Positions 1 to 6,098 of a stretch of DNA of 8,960 nucleotides are shown here, piece after piece. Numbering within the stretch: position 1 is the stretch's first letter; each line of letters opens with the position of its first letter. The notes below the pieces were generated by a model that searched no databases, was not told the origin of the DNA, and saw nothing but the letters and a program-made list of their open reading frames with translations. The stretch is from Rhodospirillaceae bacterium (GTDB taxonomy: Bacteria; Pseudomonadota; Alphaproteobacteria; Thalassobaculales; Thalassobaculaceae), in the NCBI GenBank assembly GCA_002730675.1, contig PCAV01000147.1, forward strand, positions 1-8,960. The letters run 5' to 3'. The position numbers and the translations under genes are program-made.

Positions 1-234
1 TATGACCTGGGCTTAATATATGACACGGAGCGTCTCGAAGATGGAGACGTTCGTATTTTGATGACGCTAACGGCTCCGGCGTGTCCGGTTGCGGGTGAGA
101 TGCCATTTGATGTAGCGGCTGCTGTTTCCGGCGTCGACGGCGTCGGGGAGGTAGAAGTAGTCTTGACATGGGACCCCCCTTGGACACAGGATAGGATGAC
201 GGAAGATGCGAAATTAATTCTTAATATTTATTGA
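1..234 (+). CDS. sufT: SufT-like MIP18/DUF59 Fe-S assembly protein, C-terminal part (5' end outside window)
   Basis: Frame 1 is open from base 1 to a TGA at 232-234 and gives 77 residues. They begin YDLGLIYD, the usual N-terminal motif of the MIP18/DUF59 domain, so only a short N-terminal stretch is missing. The family signature TLTAPACP follows, with its conserved Cys at visible residue 28, and then TWDPPW near residues 58-63, typical of SufT proteins in SUF operons. Members of this family help mature iron-sulfur proteins in the cytoplasm, probably in cluster transfer rather than assembly on the scaffold. The next gene on the same strand, 65 bp downstream, is an A-type Fe-S carrier, which is the usual order at the end of alphaproteobacterial suf operons. 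A PaaD-like paralogue is the main alternative, but the Fe-S neighbour favours SufT. Confidence 0.85.
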   Translation, partial: YDLGLIYDTERLEDGDVRILMTLTAPACPVAGEMPFDVAAAVSGVDGVGEVEVVLTWDPPWTQDRMTEDAKLILNIY

Positions 235-299
235 TCAATTTTTGTTCTAATTTTTTGAAAATACGTGTAGTATTGCTAACGGTTTTATGAGGTCTACAA

Positions 300-656
300 A
301 TGCTACAGTTTGAACCAGGAAAAGCACCGATAACCCTCACCGCAGCAGCAGTAGAGAGAGCAAAGTACCTTATTGAAAAAAGTGAAGATAAAGAAATCCT
401 CGGGCTACGGGTTGGTGTAAAATCTACCGGTTGTTCAGGACTAAGCTATTTTGTCGAGTATGCTACGGAGCAGAAGAAGTTTGAGGATAAAGTAGAAGAA
501 AGTGGTGTCACACTTTTTATAGACCCGACAGCCGTCATGTTTATTTTGGGGTCCGAAATGGACTATAAAGAAGACAGAATGTCGTCCGGTTTCGTCTTCA
601 ATAATCCTAACGAAGTTAGCCGTTGTGGATGTGGGGAAAGCTTCTCAGTCAAGTGA
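300..656 (+). CDS. sufA: A-type iron-sulfur carrier protein (SufA/IscA/HesB family)
   Basis: This is a complete 118-residue HesB/IscA-like protein, the normal length for the family. All three cluster-ligand cysteines are present: Cys45 in STGCSGLSY, and Cys109 and Cys111 in the C-terminal CGCGESF. Proteins of this family accept a cluster from the SufBCD scaffold and deliver it to apo-proteins. The ATG at 300 has a GAGG Shine-Dalgarno at 289-292 with 7 nt spacing, which fixes the start. It follows a SufT-like gene on the same strand and is probably the last suf gene here, since the next gene is an unrelated transporter. Whether to call it SufA or IscA is decided only by the SufT neighbour; the sequence alone does not separate them. 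Confidence 0.9.
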   Translation: MLQFEPGKAPITLTAAAVERAKYLIEKSEDKEILGLRVGVKSTGCSGLSYFVEYATEQKKFEDKVEESGVTLFIDPTAVMFILGSEMDYKEDRMSSGFVFNNPNEVSRCGCGESFSVK

Positions 657-742
657 CCTCATCTTGGCTTTATAATGTTACGTCGGTATTTAGTTATCTA
701 GAAGTGTCTCGGCGCTGTTCCGTTTATTATAAAAAGTAAAGA

Positions 743-1633
743 ATGATGTCGGTTTCATCGGAAAAACAACATCCTTTGAGGGGCATTCTGTTTTTTATGA
801 TAGCAATCTTTCTCATTTCTGTGGTCGATACGGTTTGTAAAGTTTTTACAAGGGACCTTCATTCAATCCAACTTGTGTGGGGTTATTTCGTTGGCATAAA
901 TCTATCATTATGGGTCTTTTTTCTTTTCAAGAAAAAAAAACTGTCCAAACTGCGAACAACTGAACGGCTATTGCTCCAAATTATACGCCCTGCTTTTTTG
1001 GTTTGTTCAATATCAAGTCTTTTTATCGGTCTGACGTATTTGCCAATAGCGGAGGCCACAGCGATTGGCTTTGTTGCTCCGTTGTTCATAACAGCCCTGG
1101 CGGTTCCTATTCTAAAAGAGAAGGTGGATATACATAGGTGGAGCGCGGTAGGTATTGGTTTAGTAGGTGTAATTGTAATAATCCGTCCCGGCGGTGATCT
1201 TTGGCATTTTGCTTCCGTTATGCCATTATTGGGAGCTCTGTTTTTCGCACTTTTCCAAATTATGACCAGGCTGCTGGCTGCGACTGAAAGGACACATACA
1301 ACTCTATTTTATACTGGCCTTGGGGGGTTAGCTTGGTCCAGCCTAATTGTGCCTTTCGTCTGGACCACACCATCTGTCACGCATATCCTTGTGTTCTTAG
1401 CAACTGGAACTATGGGAGCAATGGCTCATCTATGTATGATTACCGCTTTCGATAACGCTGAAGCCTCATTGTTGGCACCTTATAATTACACCAAGCTGAT
1501 ATGGGTGGCGGCTTTGGGGTATTTAATTTTTAATGACATACCAAGCCTGGATATGTGGCTCGGAGCAATCATCATAGTTTCAGCAGGTTTTTATGTTCTC
1601 TACCGAGAAAAGAATGTAAATGTAAAAACGTAG
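743..1633 (+). CDS. EamA-family (DMT superfamily) inner-membrane transporter
   Basis: A 296-residue protein with about ten hydrophobic segments, arranged as two EamA repeats (roughly residues 12-148 and 155-288), the standard size and layout of the drug/metabolite transporter superfamily. Family-typical stretches are PIAEATAIGFVAPLF (101-115) at the end of the first repeat, followed by LKEKV, and FDNAEASLLAPYNYTKLIW (236-254) in the second. Such proteins export or import small metabolites across the inner membrane, and the substrate cannot be read from sequence. The start is ambiguous between two adjacent ATG codons (743 and 746), and upstream there is only a weak purine stretch (gtaaaga). 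The gene lies 86 bp after sufA and just upstream of a GFA-domain gene on the same strand. Confidence 0.88.
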   Translation: MMSVSSEKQHPLRGILFFMIAIFLISVVDTVCKVFTRDLHSIQLVWGYFVGINLSLWVFFLFKKKKLSKLRTTERLLLQIIRPAFLVCSISSLFIGLTYLPIAEATAIGFVAPLFITALAVPILKEKVDIHRWSAVGIGLVGVIVIIRPGGDLWHFASVMPLLGALFFALFQIMTRLLAATERTHTTLFYTGLGGLAWSSLIVPFVWTTPSVTHILVFLATGTMGAMAHLCMITAFDNAEASLLAPYNYTKLIWVAALGYLIFNDIPSLDMWLGAIIIVSAGFYVLYREKNVNVKT

Positions 1634-1642
1634 ATTTTTTGA

Positions 1643-1659
1643 AGAGGAAAGTAATTGTG
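1643..1659 (+). promoter_or_regulatory. Ribosome binding site that selects the GTG start of the GFA gene
   Basis: AGAGGA at 1643-1648, then 8 nt, then GTG at 1657. Earlier in-frame starts (for example TTG at 1639, or the ATG at 1555 inside the transporter gene) have no comparable purine-rich site and would add residues with no match to the GFA fold. Confidence 0.65.
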
Positions 1660-2088
1660 GCTGAGGTAATTAATGGGGGGTGTCATTGTGGGAATATTAC
1701 TTTGTGCTTCAACATCTCTAGCTCTTTTGACGAATTACCAATAAGGGCATGCCAATGCAGCTTTTGTAGGAAACATAACGTTAGAGCAACTGCCGATCCA
1801 AAAGGCGAGCTTGAAGTTTATATCAAAGATAACAGTAAACTATCTAAGTATCGTTTTGGTTTGGGAATAACGGACTTTTTGGTTTGTAAGGAATGTGGAA
1901 TATACGTTGCGGCCGTTATGGAAGATCCTGAAAATGGAAAACTCCTTGCAACATGTGTAGTCAATGCATTGGATGTTTCTGATAAAAATGTTAAGGCTCC
2001 GGCTGCTGCCCACTATGAAGAGGAAACATCAACTGATCGCCTTCAAAGAAGGCGAAAGCGGTGGATGAGAGCAAACCTCATCGGCTAA
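1657..2088 (+). CDS. GFA-domain (CENP-V/GFA) zinc-binding protein, GTG start
   Basis: About 143 residues with the full cysteine set of the GFA fold: Cys9-x-Cys11 (GGCHCG), Cys32-x-Cys34-x-x-Cys37 (CQCSFC), and Cys77-x-x-Cys80 (CKECG). In the family these bind zinc. The founding member was described as a glutathione-dependent formaldehyde-activating enzyme, but most members have no proven reaction, so function is left open. The open frame extends upstream into the transporter gene. I place the start at GTG 1657 because a good AGAGGA ribosome site (1643-1648) lies 8 nt before it and because family members begin just before the GGCHCG motif. It follows the transporter by 23 bp and is probably cotranscribed. 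It ends tail-to-tail with the methyltransferase, with 2 bp between the stop codons. Confidence 0.82.
   Translation: MAEVINGGCHCGNITLCFNISSSFDELPIRACQCSFCRKHNVRATADPKGELEVYIKDNSKLSKYRFGLGITDFLVCKECGIYVAAVMEDPENGKLLATCVVNALDVSDKNVKAPAAAHYEEETSTDRLQRRRKRWMRANLIG
2037..2055. other. Perfect 8-bp inverted repeat with AAA loop (possible RNA hairpin)
   Basis: TCGCCTTC (2037-2044), loop AAA, GAAGGCGA (2048-2055). It lies in the last codons of the GFA gene and about 36 nt past the stop codon of the opposing methyltransferase gene. Neither strand shows a clear T-run after the stem, so a standard intrinsic terminator is not supported. It could still stall or protect the 3' end of the minus-strand transcript. 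Confidence 0.4.
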
Positions 2089-2090
2089 AT

Positions 2091-3097
2091 TCATGCCTGC
2101 TTAATGCCACTAATTCGTTTTAGTACACCAGGTATAAATTCTTTTGCTTGAATGTTGATAAACCCAGCATTGCTGAAATATAGCATGCAATCATCGACCG
2201 ATTGCGCTAATCCCATTGAATTATTAAGTGTTTGTGCAAGCCCCCACATGGCGGGGTCAGCTGGTCCATCTCGCCTGCCATTTAATGCCTCACCTATTAA
2301 GTGCATTTCTCCTCCTGCCACAAGAGCGTCGTACGATTTGGATATAACATGACCGATCGCCTCTCGCCCATACATTGGTAAATTACTTGCCATAATGGCG
2401 ACATCAAGACCTGATGGGAACGCGTCAAAATTGAAGTCTGCTGCTAGTGTTGATATTTGATCTGAAAGGCTGAATGACTCGATGAATTCGGCAGCTATTT
2501 GTACTACTTCGGGAAGGTCTAAAACGGTAGCTGTCAGTTTTGGATATTTTTTGCAGGCTTCTATGCAATAAGCCCGCGAACCACCGCCAATATCGAGAAG
2601 TTTTGTCCTGCCAGTGAGGTCCACCTGTCGGAGGAACTGCCGACGAGCCCCTCTTCCGATACTTAAAGTAGCCCCGTGATACCGGCGCGCCTCAGAGAGT
2701 GAAATATTCTTTACTGTTTTATTATCTAGTTCAGGGGGAGATTTTTCTCTGAGGAATTCCGCTAATTGTCCCCATTTATCCCAATCTGGGTGTGTGAAAA
2801 ACATCCACTCTCTTGCATAGGTAGATTTTGTTCTAACTAAAAACCTTTCTACGTCTGGAGCGTTCTCAATAAATTGTTGTTTTTGGATAATAATCCTAAA
2901 CCGAGGCAAGCAATGATGATTCGTTCGGCGTTTAATTTGCTTATACCTAAAGCGTCTATGAGTAGGTGCTCTGTGTTTGCGCCTTCGCTAATCTTAGAGA
3001 ATAGATCGAGTTCGACAGCTGCCAATAGAGCGACAGTTTCTCGGTAAGCTCGTGCAAGTCTTTGAAGCCGAACGGTGTTCGGCCGACTTGGGTTCAA
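2091..3097 (-). pseudogene. SAM-dependent methyltransferase with N-terminal dimerisation domain, split by one frameshift
   Basis: Two overlapping minus-strand reading frames join into one protein of about 335 residues. The first, from TTG 3097, carries the winged-helix dimerisation domain of the hydroxyneurosporene/caffeate O-methyltransferase class (residues 10-72, ending LGLGLLSK). The second carries the Rossmann domain: SAM motif LLDIGGG (about 167-173), acidic residue in VLDLPEV (about 194), and the late motif MGLAQSVDDC. They meet at a T5 run on the plus strand (2880-2884). One extra A in the coding strand would restore a continuous frame reading LLSKKQQFIENAP. Family members methylate O or S atoms on small molecules, and the substrate is not identifiable. 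In the motif I region the usual GGGxG is GGGSR. The gene starts 1 bp after the crotonase stop codon, so it is the last gene of that operon. It may be a real frameshift mutant or a homopolymer read error. Confidence 0.75.
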
Positions 3098-3112
3098 ATT
3101 AACGACCCTTCC
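3097..3112 (-). promoter_or_regulatory. Ribosome binding site inside the crotonase 3' end, supporting a TTG start for the methyltransferase
   Basis: On the minus strand GGAAGGG (plus-strand 3106-3112) lies 8 nt before TTG at 3097-3095. It overlaps the last codons of the crotonase gene, so the two genes are probably translationally coupled. No ATG or GTG lies close by in this frame. Confidence 0.6.
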
Positions 3113-3872
3113 AGTTTGGTTTTCTTTTTTCGGAAAAAGCTAACGGACCCTCAATCATATCCTCACTGGCGTATAGTGTTTTGACGCTATCATATTCTTT
3201 AAGCATTGCCTCTTTAACATCACTATGTTCTAAGCCACGCCTTATTACATCCAGGCTTGTCCGAATTGAAACAGGGGAACATTCTAAAATTCGTTTTGCG
3301 AAATCCTTGGCGGCTGTAACCGCTTGTCCCTCAGGCACTAATTCTGTGACGAAGCCGAGTTGATAACCCTCTGCTGCCGGAACGTGTCTTCCTGTCAATA
3401 TCATTCCCATTGCACGTTTTAAGGGTATCATTCTGGGGAGGCGATGAAGACCCCCTGCCAAGGCAGCTAGTCCGACCTTAGGCTCCGGCAAGGCAAATAG
3501 TGCATTTTCAGCGGCAATAATCACATCGCATGCCAGAGCAAGTTCAAAACCTCCACCCATAGCTACGCCGTTTACAGCTGCTATAAGGGGCTTAGTTCTC
3601 TCAAAACGCTCGGTTATTCCACCAAATCCACTTTTGGGCTTTTCTCGAGAACCTCCTTCTGCTTGCCAACGTAGGTCGTTGCCCGCACTGAAAGCTCGAT
3701 CACCTTCGCCTGTTAATATGCCAACCCAAATTTCTGGGTCGTTTTCAAATTCATCAAAAATTTCGTGCAACTCAAAATGCGCTGGGGAATGAAGGGCATT
3801 CATGCGTTCAGGTCGGTTTAATGTAATTGTAAGGATATGACCGTCCTTATCTGCTTTAAAAAATTCTGGCAT
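3099..3872 (-). CDS. Enoyl-CoA hydratase/isomerase (crotonase) family protein, CaiD-like
   Basis: A complete 257-residue crotonase. The oxyanion-hole regions are present (SAGNDL, residues 62-67; AMGGGFELA, 104-112). Both glutamates used by hydratases for acid-base catalysis are kept: Glu110 in GGGFELALACD and Glu130 in ALPEPKVGL. The C-terminal end SEDMIEGPLAFSEKR and the final WKGR closely resemble E. coli CaiD (crotonobetainyl-CoA hydratase), and the length also fits. Hydration of a 2-enoyl-CoA is therefore likely. There is no carnitine operon nearby (no caiB or caiA), so the substrate is open, and other short enoyl-CoAs such as acryloyl-CoA are possible. A strong AGGAG site lies just upstream of ATG 3872. 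The gene is the middle one of a three-gene operon, 20 bp after the hot-dog gene and 1 bp before the methyltransferase. Confidence 0.88.
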   Translation of the reverse strand: MPEFFKADKDGHILTITLNRPERMNALHSPAHFELHEIFDEFENDPEIWVGILTGEGDRAFSAGNDLRWQAEGGSREKPKSGFGGITERFERTKPLIAAVNGVAMGGGFELALACDVIIAAENALFALPEPKVGLAALAGGLHRLPRMIPLKRAMGMILTGRHVPAAEGYQLGFVTELVPEGQAVTAAKDFAKRILECSPVSIRTSLDVIRRGLEHSDVKEAMLKEYDSVKTLYASEDMIEGPLAFSEKRKPNWKGR

Positions 3873-3892
3873 ATTTAGCTCCTTTTTAAAAC

Positions 3893-4705
3893 TTATGCTG
3901 CTTCTTTAACCTGTCTTGGTTTATAGATGGCGGTATGTTTAATCTGCGTTAAAAGCGAATTCTCTTCACCAATAACCGATACGTCTATCTCAACAAAGCT
4001 GTGACCCTTTCTTTCATACAAATTTGTTACTAATGCGTGTGCCGCTATGGTCTGGCCAATATGTGCGGCTGTTATATTTTGAATCTCGCTTCCAACATGT
4101 ATCCATGGTCCCAACAACACATTCATCGACAATGCTCTGTTCGCCAAGCGTAAGATCCAACCTGGATGGATAATACCTTCTTTTTTAAAAATTTTACTTG
4201 GTTCTCTAACATCCTGTAGATACTGACTCTGGTCCTCACTAGACATTATCTGCTTGAAAGTTCCAAGCGTCTTTCCAATTGGGAGGGATGTTTTGGACGC
4301 TTGAGGGCGTTTGTCAAATTCTGGAAGTTCGACCTCTTGAAAATCAATACTCTTTCGTTCCGAACAGCTGGCGGCCAATTTAGCGATCCCAATAGCGCAT
4401 CGTTCACCCAAACTTTCAACAACTAGTGATAAACTATTGTCTAAAGGATCGCCTATGATATCCGTCTTCGCTCCATCGTAGACAGGTTTAAGTAAGCGAC
4501 ATTCTGCATAACCGTTGTTTAGCCATTCTTCTCCAAAGTGTTGAACCATAGGATAAATCATGTACGCATATATCTCTACGCCAGGGACGAGCCCGCCCTT
4601 GAAACCAAATTTTTTTGCAACAGAGTCATCATGTATTTTATTCTCTGAACTAGCCGATAGATTATAAGCTTGGACGGAATGTTTAAGGGCTGAAGTGTTG
4701 CTCAT
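3893..4705 (-). CDS. Double hot-dog (MaoC-like) protein lacking the canonical hydratase Asp
   Basis: A 270-residue protein that reads as two hot-dog domains. The first half carries NKIHDDSVAKKFGFKGGLVPG (starting at residue 22), recognisable as the MaoC/hydratase-2 signature region. The second half has GIIHPGWILRLANRAL (178-193) and ends in a beta-rich segment near IKHTAIYKPR. MaoC hydratases use an Asp five residues before the motif His. Here His25 is kept but that position is Ser20, with Glu21 next to it, so ordinary (R)-hydratase activity is doubtful. The protein may be a divergent dehydratase, a thioesterase-like enzyme or a binding protein for a CoA ester. ATG 4705 is preceded by AGGAG (plus-strand 4714-4718) at 8 nt. 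It is the first gene of the operon with the crotonase and methyltransferase, which points to CoA-thioester chemistry. Confidence 0.72.
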   Translation of the reverse strand: MSNTSALKHSVQAYNLSASSENKIHDDSVAKKFGFKGGLVPGVEIYAYMIYPMVQHFGEEWLNNGYAECRLLKPVYDGAKTDIIGDPLDNSLSLVVESLGERCAIGIAKLAASCSERKSIDFQEVELPEFDKRPQASKTSLPIGKTLGTFKQIMSSEDQSQYLQDVREPSKIFKKEGIIHPGWILRLANRALSMNVLLGPWIHVGSEIQNITAAHIGQTIAAHALVTNLYERKGHSFVEIDVSVIGEENSLLTQIKHTAIYKPRQVKEAA

Positions 4706-4956
4706 TCCTTGGGCTCCTGTAATCTCTGTGTATCATTCTATGTCGGACCATTTTGATAGAAACACTAATCTTCTAGTTAAAGGTTTTCTCGTAAACACTA
4801 AATGCTTGCTCAACTATAATATTTTCGCGGTGATGATTTAGCAAATAAGTAATTTTTTTAGCATATTAAAGATAACTGCCATTATCATTAATAAGTCCCG
4901 TGGAAGCACAACAAAGTGTGAAGGCAATTGCATTCGTATTGATTGGGGGAAGCGTT
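4706..4956. other. Divergent intergenic region between the hot-dog operon and the dehydrogenase pseudogene
   Basis: 251 bp of AT-rich DNA with no credible coding frame, separating divergently read units. It holds the AGGAG site of the hot-dog gene (4714-4718), a promoter candidate reading right (4792-4820), and the GGGGGA ribosome site (4945-4950) before the dehydrogenase ATG. I found no convincing promoter for the left-reading operon (only a TAGAAT-like -10 without a good -35) and no clear operator palindrome. Confidence 0.6.
4792..4820 (+). promoter_or_regulatory. Candidate sigma-70 promoter upstream of the dehydrogenase pseudogene
   Basis: A perfect TATAAT (4815-4820) is preceded at 17 bp by TAAACA (4792-4797), which matches the TTGACA consensus at four of six positions. 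Transcription would start near 4827, leaving a leader of about 130 nt before ATG 4957. Confidence 0.4.
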
Positions 4957-5997
4957 ATGAAGGCCGCGGTACTTAAAATTTCTGGATTGCCATTATCACT
5001 TGAAGAAATAGAAGACCTAGTTCCCTCGCCGACAGAAATGGTGATAAAGGTTTGCGCATGCGGCATTTGCGGTACCGATTTGCATTGGTAAGAAATTAAT
5101 AATGAGGAGTCAGGTTTTCGTGATATCCATCCTGGTGCGGTAATGGGGCATGAATTTTCAGGCGAAATAGTTGAAATTGGCAAAGCCGTTACCAACAATT
5201 GGAAATTAAGAGAACGCGTGTGTGCTATGCCCCACATAGGATGCGCGAAATGTAGCAATTGTAGAGCGGGTAGACCTCATCGCTGTGATAAAGCATTGAA
5301 TCGTGCCACCCCGGGAAATCCTGGTGCTTATTCAGAATTTGTGCGTATTGGCGCCCAGGAAACTTTTCGTTTGCCTGCTAGTGTAACGTTCCAAGAGGGA
5401 GCTCTTGTTGAACCTCTAGCCGTAGGCTTACATGCGGTGAAAAGAGCCAAAATAACGGCTGGAGACAATGTCTTGATTGTAGGAGGTGGTCCTGTGGGAC
5501 TTTCTGTTGCAGTTTGGTGTAAGTTTTTTTGGAGCGCGACATATTATTGTAAGCGATTTGATCGCGGGCCGGGCAGAACAGGCGGGTAACTTTGGTGCTA
5601 CTGGTTTTGTAGATGCTTCCGTTTCTAACGTGCCAGAAACGTATGAAAAAATAGTCGGTTCACCGCGATCAATCATTTTTGATGCGGTGGGAGTTGCTGG
5701 ATCAATGCAGCTTTCGATTGATTATATTTCAAATTATGGAAAGGTTGTGGTCTAGGTCTCTGTATGGTATCCGATCGTCCTGAGCCTGCGACCGCAGTTG
5801 TGAAGGAAGTAGAAATAATATTTTGTTTTTGCTATGATCACGTAGACTTCCAAATGACTCTGGAGATGCTAGACCAAGAGCGTATCGACGTTAAAGGGCT
5901 TGTCACAGAAAGTGTTGGATTTAAACAATTTCCTGAAGCTTTAGAAAGACTGAAGCAACCTTGCGACCAAATAAAGGTTATGTTAAAGCCGCATTAA
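4957..5997 (+). pseudogene. Medium-chain zinc-dependent alcohol dehydrogenase, disrupted by a stop and two frameshifts
   Basis: The joined frames give about 346 residues of a threonine/butanediol dehydrogenase-like MDR protein. Visible parts are MKAAVL at the start, catalytic-zinc region CGICGTDLH and GHEFSGEIVEIG, structural-zinc cluster GCAKCSNCRAGRPHRC, NAD-binding IVGGGPVG, and a C-terminal FPEALERL. Three lesions break it. There is an in-frame TAA at 5089-5091 directly after TDLHW, and the frame resumes unchanged after it. One T too many occurs in the T7 run 5524-5530, after AVWC. One base is missing near 5747-5752, where KVVV must continue into LGLCMVSDRP. A normally conserved Gly also looks replaced (LRERV where GDRV is usual). 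The start ATG has GGGGGA at 4945-4950. The substrate is unknown, and the protein is probably non-functional as written. The following amidinotransferase is on the same strand. Confidence 0.82.
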
Positions 5998-6098
5998 ACA
6001 TGCTTACAAAACCAGTTATTAAAATCAATTTTTGACCAATGTTGTTGCTAAATCGAGAGGATATTGTTCCTGGGTTTTCGAATTATGGAGTTGTGGAA

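Noticed and set aside
657..742. Intrinsic terminator after the suf operon
   Set aside because: The 86-bp gap has no convincing GC-rich stem followed by a T-run.
1555..1656. Upstream extension of the GFA gene to ATG 1555
   Set aside because: It overlaps the end of the transporter gene in another frame, has no ribosome site, and adds residues unlike the family N-terminus. GTG 1657 with AGAGGA is better.
2870..2895. Programmed -1 ribosomal frameshift joining the two methyltransferase frames
   Set aside because: The site reads C AAA AAC rather than the efficient A AAA AAC. I see no strong downstream stem-loop or upstream Shine-Dalgarno-like stimulator, and this family is normally a single continuous frame. 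A homopolymer indel is simpler.
3099..3872. Calling the crotonase CaiD outright, or DmdD/AcuH
   Set aside because: The C-terminus is strikingly CaiD-like, but no carnitine genes lie nearby, and nothing in the sequence shows a DMSP-demethylation or acrylate substrate. Only a family-level call is supported.
4866..5258. Long minus-strand open frame opposite the dehydrogenase start
   Set aside because: It is antisense to clearly recognisable zinc-binding dehydrogenase sequence and its translation resembles no protein. Similar antisense frames elsewhere in the window were dropped for the same reason.
6039..6098. Earlier ATG for the amidinotransferase
   Set aside because: No ribosome site precedes 6039, and the extra 20 residues have no counterpart in the family. 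ATG 6099 has GGAG at good spacing.
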